64,000 nt of DNA. Source: Croceimicrobium sp963977415 (GTDB lineage: Bacteria > Bacteroidota > Bacteroidia > Flavobacteriales > Schleiferiaceae). Of this stretch, positions 1 to 10,300 are shown piece by piece. Location of the stretch: assembly GCA_963977415.1 (NCBI GenBank), contig CAXBOS010000012.1, forward strand, positions 60,372-124,371, given 5' to 3'. The notes beneath the pieces were generated by a model, which was not told the origin of the DNA, did not search any database, and was given only the letters and a program-made list of their open reading frames with translations. A program made the translations under genes and the position numbers. Position 1 is the first letter of the stretch. Each line of letters starts with the position of its first letter.

Positions 1-661
1 TTACAAACTGTAATTTATGTTCGCCGCGCGCCACAACTTCTTGAGTAATGGGGGTGTGAGAGGCACCTGCGTAGATGCCCATCCACTGATTGTATTGTCC
101 TTCGGTCATTTGCATAGATGCGATTTGACCAACACCAGCGTCTTCGGTAGCCGAAAGTATCACGGCGCCTGCCCCATCTGCGAAAAGCGTAACCGTTTTT
201 TTATCGGTGAGATTTAGGTATTTACTCATCGCATAAGCACCAATAACCAAAATATGCTGATACTGCGGATCGGCCTGAATGTATTTAAAAGCCGTATCCA
301 TGGCCGATACAAATCCTGCGCAAGCGGTATTCACATCGAAGCTACCCGCCTTTTCTGCACCCAAACGATTTTGCAGCACGGCCGCTGTAGAAGGTGAAAT
401 AAACTCGGGGGTATCGGTAGCGATAATAATTAGGTCGAGCTCCTTAGCGAAAACTCCAGATCTTTCTAAAGCTTGCAAAGCGGCCTTTTCACAAAGGTCG
501 GCTACCGATTCGTTTTCGGCGAGCCATCTGCGCTCATAAATTTGCACGTTTTCCCGTAACCAAGTATCTACATCTTCTTGCAGAATTTCATTGAAATAGG
601 AATTGGGTACAACACGATCTGGCACCGCTGCTCCCGTGCCTGCTATTCTGGCATTTCTCAT
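1..661 (-). CDS. FabH-like 3-oxoacyl-ACP synthase III (3' end outside window)
   Basis: Reading the minus strand from the ATG at 661 gives an open frame (MRNARIAGTGAAVPDRVVPN...) that runs off the window edge, about 220 residues. It resembles the KAS III thiolase fold: the G-x-G-x-x-x-P start, a DTPEF segment near residue 83, and DVNTACAGF with the likely nucleophile Cys114. KAS III enzymes condense acetyl-CoA or a related starter with malonyl-ACP in the cytoplasm; the catalytic His and Asn would lie in the missing part. The stop of the upstream FabG-like gene (671) is 9 bases before this start, so the two are probably co-transcribed on the minus strand. It could instead be a KAS III-like enzyme of a secondary pathway rather than the housekeeping FabH. 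Confidence 0.85.
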   Translation of the reverse strand, partial: MRNARIAGTGAAVPDRVVPNSYFNEILQEDVDTWLRENVQIYERRWLAENESVADLCEKAALQALERSGVFAKELDLIIIATDTPEFISPSTAAVLQNRLGAEKAGSFDVNTACAGFVSAMDTAFKYIQADPQYQHILVIGAYAMSKYLNLTDKKTVTLFADGAGAVILSATEDAGVGQIASMQMTEGQYNQWMGIYAGASHTPITQEVVARGEHKLQFV

Positions 662-670
662 TAATTCAAA

Positions 671-1405
671 TTATATAGTTACCGCACCGTCTACGCTTAA
701 ACAAGTTCCGGAAATAAAAGAAGCTTCATCGGAAGCTAAAAACGCGTAGGCATTGGCGATATCTTCGGGCTGGCCTAGTCTATTAAGTGGAGCTTTCCCC
801 TTCATCATATCCAAGACCTTTTCGGGCATAGATTTCACCATATCGGTGGCTATAAATCCTGGGGCCACCGCATTAACGGTAATGCCATATTTACCAAATT
901 CCTTGGCCCAAGTTTTCGTCATGCCAATAACACCTGCTTTGGTAGCCACGTAGTTCGTCTGGCCGAAATTACCGTAAAGCGCCACCACCGAAGAAGTGTT
1001 TACAATGCGGCCGTAAGCGTTTTCTTTAAAGTGCGCTGCTAAGGCACGTGTGCAATTAAAAACCCCTTTGAGGTTTACGCTAATCACCTGATCCCACTGC
1101 TCATCCGTCATTTTTAAAAGAGTAGCATCGCGGGTAATACCAGCATTATTGATAAGAATGTCAATTTTACCAAAGGTGGCGATAGCTTCCTCCGCGGCCT
1201 TATTCACCTCTGCCGAGTTTGCTGTATTAACCTTGTAAAACTTGGCCATGCCGCCGAGTTCTGCTTCAGTGGCCTTCCCTTGTTCTTCATTCATATCCCA
1301 AATTACCACTTTAGCACCTTCCGCCACAAATTTTACCGAAGCCGCTTTTCCTATTCCAGATGCACCACCAGTAATAATGGCTACTTTATTATCAAGTCTT
1401 TTCAT
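671..1405 (-). CDS. fabG: SDR-family 3-oxoacyl-ACP reductase (FabG-like)
   Basis: 244 residues, the usual length for a classical short-chain dehydrogenase/reductase. Visible motifs: cofactor-binding TGGASGIG at residues 12-19, NNAG at 86-89, the VN motif (Asn111), and the catalytic Ser138/139, Tyr152, Lys156 (YVATK). The C-terminal FISGTCLSVDGA is typical of FabG and PhaB-type reductases. Family role: NAD(P)H-dependent reduction of 3-oxoacyl-ACP (or acetoacetyl-CoA) in the cytoplasm. It lies just upstream of the KAS III-like gene on the same strand, which favours an acyl-chain pathway. Whether it is the housekeeping FabG or a paralogue cannot be told from the sequence. Confidence 0.85.
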   Translation of the reverse strand: MKRLDNKVAIITGGASGIGKAASVKFVAEGAKVVIWDMNEEQGKATEAELGGMAKFYKVNTANSAEVNKAAEEAIATFGKIDILINNAGITRDATLLKMTDEQWDQVISVNLKGVFNCTRALAAHFKENAYGRIVNTSSVVALYGNFGQTNYVATKAGVIGMTKTWAKEFGKYGITVNAVAPGFIATDMVKSMPEKVLDMMKGKAPLNRLGQPEDIANAYAFLASDEASFISGTCLSVDGAVTI

Positions 1406-1730
1406 TTTATCTAATTTGATGCACTAAGTAATCAAATGCAGGAAGCAATGACCAAGATAATAGAAGACCACTAAGGGCTGACAATTAATTTAGGAAGCTA
1501 GACTATATGAGTAATGATTTGATTTTATGCTTATTATATTCAAAATTAGCTGGCGGACTTTTTCACGAAGACCAAGGGAATTTCTATGGACTTCTCGCGC
1601 AAGCGATCTTTTTACCGATTTTGAAAAAGAGCAAGAAACCACTTGCTAATTTTTTATAAGAAAGGCCCTACCATTAAAATTTTTCTGAAATTGCTACATC
1701 CAAAAATGAAATAAAACTAGACTTTAAGCC
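1406..1730. other. Divergent intergenic region, no gene seen
   Basis: 325 bases between the FabG-like gene (minus) and the serine hydrolase (plus). It must hold both promoters. I see no convincing ORF, hairpin terminator or RNA, and no strong Bacteroidota -7 box. Confidence 0.6.
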
Positions 1731-3053
1731 ATGAATAAAATCCTCTCCACTCTCTTTTTAGCACTAGTCTTTTCGAGCTTAGCTTTTAGTCAGGAACTAG
1801 ATAAAGCCAAACTAGACCGCTATTTCGAGGCCTTAGAGAGCAATGATAAATTTATGGGTAACGTAGCTCTGGCCCGCGAGGGTAAAATTATTTACACCAA
1901 AAGCATTGGTTATCGCGATTTAGAAAATCAGATCAAGGCCGACGTAAATACTAAATATCGCATTGGCTCTATCTCAAAAACCTTCACCACCGTATTGGTA
2001 TTCAAGGCTATAGAAGCTAATTTGCTTAGTTTAAAAACACCGCTATCACAGTATTACCCCAGCATAGAAAACGCAGAAAAAATTACCTTAAGTCTTTTAC
2101 TCAGCCACCGCAGCGGTATTCACAATTTCACCAATGATGCGGACTATCTTACTTGGAATCAAGAGGCTAAAACGGAAGCAGAAATGCTAGAAATTATAAA
2201 AGGTGGCGGCAGTGATTTCAAACCCGATTCCAAAGCGGAATACAGCAATTCTAACTTTTTACTTTTAAGCTATATACTTGAAAAGGCCTATAAAAAGAGC
2301 TATGGTGAAATTTTAAACGAACTTATTATTGCGCCACTGCAGCTGCAGCATACTTATTTGGGCGGAGAGATAAAGGCCGAGCAAAATGAAGCCTATTCCT
2401 ACTCCTTTGCGGGAGACTGGGAAAAGGAAAGCGAAACCGACATTTCTATCCCCCTAGGTGCGGGTGGCATAGTTTCAAGTCCTAGCGACTTACTACTATT
2501 TAGCGAAGCACTTTTTAAAGGTCAATTAGTGAGCAATGCCAGTTTAGAACAAATGAAAACCTTGAACGACAATTATGGCATGGGCCTATTCCAGTTTCCT
2601 TTTAATAACAATTTTGGTTATGGCCATACCGGAGGAATTGATGGTTTTTCTTCCATCTTTAGTTATTTTGAAGAGGGCGACCTAGCCTATGCCCTTTGCT
2701 CTAATGGCAATAATTACAATGCCAATGAAATTTCCATTGCCGTCCTCAGTGCTGCACTAAACCAGCCCTTTACCATCCCAAGCTTTACGAGTTACCAAGC
2801 AGAGGCAGGCGAAATAGAGCAGTATGTGGGGGTTTACGCTTCCATGCAGATGCCTTTAAAAATTACCATTACAGTAAAGGATGGTAGCCTGTTTGGGCAA
2901 GCTACCGGGCAGCCTGCATTTCCATTGGAAGCGACTGCCAAGGATATCTACAAATTTGATCTTGCTGGTTTGGTGATAGAGTTTAAGCCCAAAGACAATA
3001 GTCTCATTCTTAAACAAGGGGGCGGAGAATTCCTTTTTAAAAAGGGAGAGTAG
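1731..3053 (+). CDS. Secreted serine hydrolase, beta-lactamase/class C-like family
   Basis: 440 residues with a signal peptide at 1-20 (hydrophobic run ending AFSQ). The penicillin-binding/beta-lactamase fold motifs are all present: SxxK (S80-I-S-K83) after YRIGS, YxN (Y171-S-N173), and HTG (H299-T-G301). A C-terminal beta-rich extension (about 355-440, YVGVYASMQMPLKITITV onward) resembles the DUF3471-like tail of such hydrolases. Family members are periplasmic or surface peptidases/esterases acting on D-Ala peptides or small esters; they are rarely true beta-lactamases. It stands alone with its own upstream region. The substrate is unknown. Confidence 0.85.
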   Translation: MNKILSTLFLALVFSSLAFSQELDKAKLDRYFEALESNDKFMGNVALAREGKIIYTKSIGYRDLENQIKADVNTKYRIGSISKTFTTVLVFKAIEANLLSLKTPLSQYYPSIENAEKITLSLLLSHRSGIHNFTNDADYLTWNQEAKTEAEMLEIIKGGGSDFKPDSKAEYSNSNFLLLSYILEKAYKKSYGEILNELIIAPLQLQHTYLGGEIKAEQNEAYSYSFAGDWEKESETDISIPLGAGGIVSSPSDLLLFSEALFKGQLVSNASLEQMKTLNDNYGMGLFQFPFNNNFGYGHTGGIDGFSSIFSYFEEGDLAYALCSNGNNYNANEISIAVLSAALNQPFTIPSFTSYQAEAGEIEQYVGVYASMQMPLKITITVKDGSLFGQATGQPAFPLEATAKDIYKFDLAGLVIEFKPKDNSLILKQGGGEFLFKKGE

Positions 3054-3186
3054 GAATTTAAAAAAACATTGCCAAGAAAGTGTGAATTATATAAGTATTG
3101 GGAAGAATAGTGTAATAATTTATCTCTTTCTAATCGTGACATTCGGTGTATAAATATCAATATACTGATAGCACAACCTAAAAGAA

Positions 3187-3303
3187 ATGGCAAAAGAAAA
3201 AGAAGGTAAGCCTAAGACTGGCAAAACTGCGGCATCTAAAACGCCGAAAGAGAAAAAAGCCGCTAAGGCGGCCAAGAAGAAAGAAAAAAACACAGGGGAA
3301 TAA
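3187..3303 (+). CDS. Small Lys/Ala-rich basic protein (38 aa)
   Basis: ATG at 3187 opens 38 codons (MAKEKEGKPKTGKTAASKTP... ending KKEKNTGE) with a TAA at 3301. It is about 40% Lys with Ala and Glu, with no hydrophobic segment. Short Lys-rich proteins of this look are recurrent hypothetical genes in Flavobacteriia; nucleic-acid binding is an inference from charge only. The independent terminator 78 bases downstream supports a separate small transcript. The frame could be chance in A-rich DNA. Confidence 0.5.
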   Translation: MAKEKEGKPKTGKTAASKTPKEKKAAKAAKKKEKNTGE

Positions 3304-3380
3304 TCACGTTTTAGTATTTTCTTGACCCTTTTGCGAAGACAAGGATATGCTTCAATAACTATTCTCCACTATTTTAAAGG

Positions 3381-3419
3381 CTCCCGATTAGTTTGATCTA
3401 ATCGGGAGTTTTCTTTTTT
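3381..3419 (+). terminator. Rho-independent terminator
   Basis: Perfect 11-bp stem CTCCCGATTAG (3381-3391) with CTAATCGGGAG (3398-3408), a 6-base loop, then TTTTCTTTTTT. It ends the transcript carrying the Lys-rich small protein. Confidence 0.9.
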
Positions 3420-3546
3420 AAAAGGTGATATTTTAGTGGTTTATGGGGAAAACCGCGATTTGCGAAAGTTCACCAACGACTAAGCTTTGAGTAAAACATG
3501 GATTTATAGATTCGCTCGCTTATATTTAATCTCTGATTTTAAAACG

Positions 3547-4710
3547 ATGAGTATGCAATCTAGGATTATCAGTTTTATTTTCTTCACGCTTTTCACAAGC
3601 CTTTCCTTTGCGCAAAGTAGAGATAGTTTATCTTTTTTCTCAGAAGCTTTTCAGAGCGAAAGGCAGGTTATAATAATAAGCCCAGCCGACTTTAAATATC
3701 AAGCACCCGGGCTAAAGCTGCCTGTTATTTACATCTTAGACGGTCAGCACGAATGGTTTATAGAGCCCTTAGTAAGCACCCTAAAATACCTAAAAGCGAC
3801 CTACGAGATCCCCAATGCATTAGTCGTTATTATTCCCCACAAAAACCGCTACAAAGAATGTCCCTTTGAAAATATTGATGGCCCAAGTAACGACTTGCAC
3901 CGCTTCATAACCCAAGATCTGGAAAAGCAATTAGCTCCTTTTCATCCCGGCTCATATCGCTTAATCATAGGTCATTCCTTTTCCGCTTCTTTTGCTTTGT
4001 ATTCTTTCCTTAAAGGAGATGGGTTCTACTCAGCTGTTATTGCCAATAGCCCACTTGATCAAATGGATAATTTAATAAAATCCCTCGCAGAAAAAGAAAA
4101 CATAGACCGAACTTCTATCGCGATTTCCATTGGTAGCAATGACTTTGACAAGGATAGCTATCACCGCGCAGCATACGACAAAGTAAAGGCTACTTACCCT
4201 CAATTCTTTAGTGATATTCTTAGCTTCGAATCAGAAGAAGCCGCTCATAATTCGATACCATTAATCGCTAACCCCTATTTTCTATCAAAGCTATTCTATC
4301 CATTTAGCCGTCGCTTCGGCACGATAGCCAAGGTTAATGAAGAATACAAATTAGCTACTGCCCCGGATTCTCCCACCTTAGAATTAGAGAAAATCAATAC
4401 CGCTTCCCGTTTAGGTAAGTATTATTATGCCCCAGAAATTGGAGAAATAAACGGTTTGGCTTCCCGCTATCTAAATAGCGGTTTTAACGAACAAGCCAAA
4501 TCCGTTTATGAATTAGGTCTAGAAAACTATCCCCGATATTACGACTTCCATCTTCGCTTATATGAGCTGTACCTTGAAGAGAACCCCACCCAAGCGATAG
4601 CCTATTTAAAAAAGGCCTACACGCTTTTTGAAGACTTAGAAAAAGGGGAAGGTGATTACCAAGAATTCCTCGCCGAACTAAAAACTGAGCTCGATAAAAG
4701 CGTAGAATAG
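3547..4710 (+). CDS. Secreted alpha/beta-hydrolase, putative esterase, with C-terminal helical repeats
   Basis: 387 residues from the ATG at 3547, which gives a clean signal peptide (MSMQSRIISFIFFTLFTSLS then FAQ). A TTG at 3487 in the same frame would add 20 residues before the signal and is less likely. The body matches the Esterase-D-like family (PF00756): LPVIYILDGQHEW early, and the nucleophile elbow GHSFSASFALY with Ser144; an acidic residue and the His in EEAAHNSIPLI could complete the triad. The last 100 residues (LASRYLNSGFNEQAKSVYELGL...) look like TPR helices. The substrate is unknown; it is probably periplasmic. It precedes the GH16 gene on the same strand with about 200 bases between. 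Confidence 0.75.
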   Translation: MSMQSRIISFIFFTLFTSLSFAQSRDSLSFFSEAFQSERQVIIISPADFKYQAPGLKLPVIYILDGQHEWFIEPLVSTLKYLKATYEIPNALVVIIPHKNRYKECPFENIDGPSNDLHRFITQDLEKQLAPFHPGSYRLIIGHSFSASFALYSFLKGDGFYSAVIANSPLDQMDNLIKSLAEKENIDRTSIAISIGSNDFDKDSYHRAAYDKVKATYPQFFSDILSFESEEAAHNSIPLIANPYFLSKLFYPFSRRFGTIAKVNEEYKLATAPDSPTLELEKINTASRLGKYYYAPEIGEINGLASRYLNSGFNEQAKSVYELGLENYPRYYDFHLRLYELYLEENPTQAIAYLKKAYTLFEDLEKGEGDYQEFLAELKTELDKSVE

Positions 4711-4928
4711 TTGATATTTAAGACCATCTTAAAAACAACTTAAGAGCTCAAGCAGCTTATAGTCTTACCCACTAAAAGATTAAAAATATTGCTCCTTTTT
4801 AGCTTTTTTTCGCAATTAACAATTATATAAGTTATTTATTTTCAGATTATTGAGGATTATTTATATCAAATATAAATAATTGTATATATATTAGCATATA
4901 GTATTTTAAACTTTAAGTAAAATCCGAT

Positions 4929-6554
4929 ATGCTAAAAACTACTCTCGCACTGGCCTCTTTATTTCTTTTTACCCATCTCGCGCAAGCCCAAAGCTTAGAG
5001 GATGACTTTGAAGGAAACAGCACTATAAACTCTTGGTTCGGAGATGATTGCAACCTAAACACCAGTTTAAGTAATCCAGTGCAACAAGGAATCAACACTT
5101 CCAATACGGTTTTAGAATATCATGATGTAGGCGGCCCTTATGCCAATATACGCTTTGATGCGGGACGTAATTTCGACCTTGCCAATTACAGCACTTTTAG
5201 TTTTAAAATTTATATCCCTTCCTCTGGGCTAACTGGCAATCAAAACAATCAGGTGAGCCTTAAATTACAGGATGGGAATTTAGGCTCCCCTTGGAGTACG
5301 CAAACAGAAATTATTAAAAACGTAAGCCTCGATCAGTGGCAAACGGTGAGCTTCGATTTCGCTAATGACCCCTATATTAATCTGGACCCCAACTCTGCTA
5401 GTCCACTGCAGCGCAGCGATTTAAATCGTGTTTTAATTCAAGTGAACGGCGAAAATAATAGCGACCAAGTATTAGCCTACATCGACGATTTCTTTTATTT
5501 CGACACTCTTCAAACCGTAGTAAGCTTTGATCAACTTATTTGGGCCGACGAGTTTAATTATACGGGAGCAATAGATAGCAGCAAATGGTTTCATCAAACA
5601 AAATTACCCGCGGGAGGAAGTTGGTATAATGGTGAAATTCAGCATTATACTGATGAGTTAACCAATAGCTCGGTGGCCAATGGCGAACTTAAAATTTTAG
5701 CTAAAAAAGAAACGTATACCGACCAAGGAGTTACCAAACAATACACTTCCGCACGCCTTAACTCAAAGTTTGCCTTTAAATACGGACGCATAGAGGTAAG
5801 AGCCAAACTACCAACGGGAGCAGGTACTTGGCCAGCCATTTGGACGCTAGGGAAAAACATTAGTGAGGACGGCGCTTATTGGGAAACCCAAGGCTTTGGC
5901 AACACTCCTTGGCCCGCTTGCGGCGAGATGGATATAATGGAACATTGGGGTACTAACCAAAATTATATTTCTAGTGCTACGCATACGCCTTCAAGTTTTG
6001 GGGGAACTATTAATCACGGCGGACAAGTGATTCCCACTGCATCTACCGATTATCATGTTTACGCCTTGGAATGGACCAGTGAAAAATTGGTTTTCAGTGT
6101 AGACAGCGTTACACACTTTGTTTACAATCCCCCTGTGAAGGATGCGACTACCTGGCCATTTGACGACGAGCAATACATCCTTTTAAATATTGCAATAGAA
6201 CCCGGTATTGTTGGAAGTTTCACCGAGAGCGCTATGGATATTGACTACGTAAGAATTTATCAACAGTCTTCAAATGTTTCTATTAAAGAAGCAGCAAAGC
6301 CTTCTAAACCCAGTTTAAAAGCCTTTCCAAATCCCGTTATCAATGAATTGAATATTGATATTAGCGGCATGACAGGAGAACTCGAAACCCTGAGCATTTT
6401 TAGTATTGATGGGCATAAAATAAAAACCCTTAAGCCATTAGTCAGCAATCAAACCATTCAAGTTACTAATCTCGATAGCTTAGCATCAGGTGTTTATTTA
6501 GCCATTTTCGAAATGGAAGGCCAAAAGCAAGAAGTGAAGTTTATTAAGAACTAA
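4929..6554 (+). CDS. Secreted GH16 beta-glucanase (laminarinase-like) with T9SS sorting domain
   Basis: 541 residues. Signal peptide 1-20; a beta-sandwich, CBM-like domain about 22-192 (ends YIDDFFYFD); a glycoside hydrolase family 16 domain about 200-447 with the signature E333-M-D335-I-M-E338 (catalytic nucleophile and acid/base glutamates) followed by HWG; then a Ser/Pro-rich linker and a T9SS type A C-terminal domain (AFPNPVINELNI ... SGVYLAIFEMEG). GH16 enzymes of this type cleave beta-1,3 or beta-1,3/1,4-glucans such as laminarin. The protein should be exported by Sec and then secreted or surface-anchored by the T9SS. No SusC/D pair lies beside it, so it is not in an obvious polysaccharide utilisation locus. 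The exact glucan is inferred. Confidence 0.92.
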   Translation: MLKTTLALASLFLFTHLAQAQSLEDDFEGNSTINSWFGDDCNLNTSLSNPVQQGINTSNTVLEYHDVGGPYANIRFDAGRNFDLANYSTFSFKIYIPSSGLTGNQNNQVSLKLQDGNLGSPWSTQTEIIKNVSLDQWQTVSFDFANDPYINLDPNSASPLQRSDLNRVLIQVNGENNSDQVLAYIDDFFYFDTLQTVVSFDQLIWADEFNYTGAIDSSKWFHQTKLPAGGSWYNGEIQHYTDELTNSSVANGELKILAKKETYTDQGVTKQYTSARLNSKFAFKYGRIEVRAKLPTGAGTWPAIWTLGKNISEDGAYWETQGFGNTPWPACGEMDIMEHWGTNQNYISSATHTPSSFGGTINHGGQVIPTASTDYHVYALEWTSEKLVFSVDSVTHFVYNPPVKDATTWPFDDEQYILLNIAIEPGIVGSFTESAMDIDYVRIYQQSSNVSIKEAAKPSKPSLKAFPNPVINELNIDISGMTGELETLSIFSIDGHKIKTLKPLVSNQTIQVTNLDSLASGVYLAIFEMEGQKQEVKFIKN

Positions 6555-6862
6555 GATTTTAGGGAATTGAGATATTAAATGGCGGCAATGGACATTGGTT
6601 TACATTGTTGAAAGAAGAACGTGCGAAACCCAGTCCCTGAGGCTCTCGAAAGCTAAGGAAATCGCTTTGCTGCTCGATGTGAGCATCTAGATTCAGGATA
6701 GTTGATGAAACGGCGGCCAAATCTCTTTGGAGCGATATAACACTCTGAACCTAAGCAAATATCACGTAAAAGAATATTGCTTTTGATTCGCTATTTCGCA
6801 CTCCCTTCTTATTGAAACGCGCAAGTGTAATTTGTAGATAGCCAAAGTGGAAAACTTAAAAT

Positions 6863-6893
6863 AACGTGAATTCGACCTAAAATCAGGCCTCAG
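6863..6893 (-). repeat. Dispersed intergenic motif, copy 1
   Basis: On the minus strand this reads CTGAGGCCTGATTTTA then GGTCGAATTCACG. Related copies lie at 7093-7124, 47088-47116, 47906-47935 and 51809-51835, all between genes. Confidence 0.6.
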
Positions 6894-7092
6894 ACCCCTT
6901 GTAAATAGTGGAATTCAAGCCTATGGAGTGAAGCAATAACGGGCTATTGCAAGATGCATAGGCGCGGAAAGCCGCTTTTTAGAAGGGGATTAAATGGTTT
7001 TTCCAATAAAAGTGAAAATACTTGATCTAGTTAATTTGCTTTAGCCCGCTACAGTTGCACGATCTAGACTTGTCTTTTTTTTTTATTGAAAA

Positions 7093-7124
7093 TCTGAGGC
7101 TATGATTTATGGTCGAACTCACGT
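7093..7124 (+). repeat. Dispersed intergenic motif, copy 2 (inverted relative to copy 1)
   Basis: CTGAGGCTATGATTTAT then GGTCGAACTCACG. With copy 1 it forms an imperfect inverted repeat around roughly 200 bases; similarity extends outward to about 6846 and 7140 (AACGTGA / TCACGTT side). It could be the ends of a small degenerate MITE. Confidence 0.6.
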
Positions 7125-7249
7125 TAAAATAGCTTCACTATCAAATTCCTGGTATTCCCTAGATTCCTGACAAATACCGGGAAAGGCTGAGCAATAAGAG
7201 TCGCTGAACACAAATATTGGCGTAAAATAACTAGCAATTTGATGGCATC

Positions 7250-7292
7250 AGAATAAAAAAATAAAGCCCGCTGAAATTAATCAACGGGCTTT
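7250..7292 (-). terminator. Rho-independent terminator of the 2700-aa gene
   Basis: Stem AAAGCCCG (7263-7270) with CGGGCTTT (7285-7292), extended by TGA/TCA. Read on the minus strand it is followed by a T-rich run (complement of 7250-7262). It lies 21 bases after the stop of the minus-strand gene. Confidence 0.9.
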
Positions 7293-7312
7293 ATAATTCA
7301 ATTAAATGGAAA

Positions 7313-10300
7313 TCAATCTACCTTAATAATCGGTGTTTTGATTTCTCCCTTATTACTATCAACCACTATAAAGTACAAGCCACTTTGCAAATTGTTTAAA
7401 GATAATTGCATTGTTTCTTCCTGACCAGTACCATTGGGTGCATAATTTTGAATTAAAGCACCTCTAGCGTCTAGCACTCGAACCTTTTGAATTTGCATAT
7501 CTTGGCTTGACCAATTTATATTAACCAAATCGTTGGTAGGATTAGGGTAAATTTCAATAGCCTGTTCAAGCTGCCACTCTTCGGTAGATATGCTTGATAA
7601 ACGATAAGCCCATTCATTCTTATCTCCACAGGCATTGGTAACCTCTAATTTCACTAGGTAAAAGAGTCCAGGCGTGGTATAAATATGAATTGGATTAACA
7701 CCTGTCCCTGTAGTACCGTCGCCAAAATCCCAATTGTAATTTACCGCGTTATTCGAGGCTGATGCATCGAATTGAATACGTAAACCTGATCCGACAGGAC
7801 TTAAAACAGTATAGGTCCAATCTGCCTTGGGCGCGCCACATACCGTTATTGTTTGTGAAGTGCTTAAGGTGTCGCCACAGGCGTTGTAAACAGTAAGACT
7901 TACCGTGTAGGTACCTGGTGTAGAATATTGATATCCACCTGATCGATTGGTATCGGTGCTACCGTCGCCAAAATCCCAAGCGAAGCCCGTGGCATTAGAA
8001 CCAGAAGCATCAAAGAAAAGGCTATCGATTTGCACATTAGCGCTAAGCTGCGGACTTAAGGTATCACAAATTCGCAAATTGAAGGAAATAGTATCGCCTG
8101 TTCCGCAATCGTTATAAGCCATAAGGCTTATGGTGTAAAGCCCTGATGCGCCATAAATATGACTAGGATTGAAGCCCGAAGCAGTGGTACCATCACCAAA
8201 TCCCCACGAAAGGCTATCGGCATTGATAGAACTAGAACCGTTAAAGCTAGCGCCGTAAAAACTACTAGTAGCACTTCCAATAGCAGTAACTATATCGCAA
8301 GGAGCAGTAACAGCGGTATCGAAAATAGCCCCACTAAATAAGCTCGCACCACAGGAGTCGTAAACACCAATTTGATACTGACTATTGGCGCTTAGACCCG
8401 TTAGAGTATAAGGGCTACTTAGACCTGTTATTACCGTCATTGTTCCCGGTCCAGCGGCTAAATCGTAAAAAGTCAACACCGTTTGCCCGGGCTTAGAAGA
8501 GTTCCAAGCAATTTGCACCGAAGTTTGAGTGGCATTCGAAATAGCCAAAGTACTAGGATCAGCGCAAGGCACAATAGCCTCTCTCACTTCGAGACCATCT
8601 AGCGCCATATCGCCCGTAAAAGTAGTCGCATCCCCTAAAAAGTTAATCTGAATCGTATCTCCTTTATAGGCCGATAAATCGATCGAATCGCTAATCCAAG
8701 CGGCGGCATTACTAGTTTGTTGCTGACCTAAATAGGTTCGTAAAAGGGTGGGGCTACCGTTATCTACTTCTATGCTAAAGTTAACAATGGAGGCTCCATA
8801 CATGTGATAACTATAAAATAGATAGGGTAAATTACTGGTCCCATCTATAACAATGGAAGGCGTGCTAATGGTGGCGACACTGCCTCCTCGAGAAGCTTCT
8901 ACATAAATGTATTTGCCAGTACCGCTAAGATCGGTATTAGGACCTGTATTAGCCGATTGAGTAGTACCAATACCTGTTCCCCATTGATTTAAATTGGTAA
9001 CAGGCCTGGTCCAACAAGGATCAATTTGATCATTGGCATTCGTTGCGCCAGTACCTTCCTGCCAATTAGCGCCATCAAAGTTTTCGGCATAAGGCATATA
9101 GATGGGCGCACAAGTTAGTTTCTCATCTATCGCTAAGTCATCTATGGAAATATCACCTTGGAAAGGAGCATTCCCCGTAACCTTACTTGCTACAAAACGC
9201 AAGACGATAGACTGATTTATATAGGCGGCTAAATCAACTCTTCGCTCTTGCCATGCATTGGCTTGCGAACCGTTAATAGTTTCTAAAACCACCCAATTCC
9301 CCGTATTATCTAGAATCTCTGTACTTAAATTTAATGGCATGCCATTGGCGCTGAACATATGTAACCAATAAACCAATTCGGGCTGAGAAAGAGCACTTAG
9401 GTCTATCACGGGAGACTGAAGAATAGCTGTATCGCCACTTACTCCGCCACTCGCTTCAACATATACATAAGAGCCAGCACCAGAGGTGTGGTCACCATTT
9501 GGACCCGTGCCATTACTAGGCGTTGTTCCAGTGCCTCCGCCCCAATGATATAAGCTATCTGCGAGACGTCCCCAACAGGGCGAAATAGTGGAACCAGTAT
9601 TTAAACCATCTGCAGCACCTTCATCAAAGGCAAAGTCAAAATTCTCAAAATAAGGCGCCACCGAAATTCCACAAGAGGTAGGAATAAGGATGGGACCAAA
9701 CCAAGTACTTGTGTCACCTGCTGCACAGATATTACGAATGTAAAATTCATAATAGGTTCCAGGGTTTAAGCCACTGGCAGTACCCGTTGCACCGGGTAAA
9801 ACAGTAGAGGTCCCTGTCCCTAAAGCAAAACCTGCTAAACCATATTCTACCTGTGCGTTTGCTGCTAGGTTAGGATGACTGTAATTTATAGAATTGGCAG
9901 TAATTCCTGTTACCGTAAATGCCGTTGGCGCTGGACAAGAAACCGAAGTAATCGCAACCTCATCTATGGCAATATCACTGGCAAAACCGCTACCAAAGCC
10001 TTTAAAAACTAAACGGATGGTATCTCCCGAATAAGCGGCTAAATTTAGGTTTGCATTAAGCCAAGGCGCGGCATTTGAGTTTTGCTGTGCACCCGCAATG
10101 CTCCATAAATAGTTCTCTATACCATTGCGCTCGATTGAAACTTGTAAACTATCGATAGCAGCTCCAAACATGTGATAAGCAAAACTAAGTTCAGGATTAG
10201 CAAAACTGCTAGGTAAACTTATCAGGGGCGAGTAAATAATGCCCTCATTGGTATTTACTCCGCTGTATTCTGTAAAAATATAATTACCTGTACCACTAAA

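Larger units (their letters stand above)
6555..7250. other. Long intergenic region with an inverted repeat pair, no gene
   Basis: About 700 bases between convergent genes with no credible ORF. It contains two copies, in opposite orientation, of a dispersed motif (6863-6893 and 7093-7124; see the repeat entries). Between them is a palindrome around 6933-6952 (GCAATA acggg CTATTGC) and a T-run at about 7074-7084. It looks like remnants of repeat elements. Confidence 0.6.
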
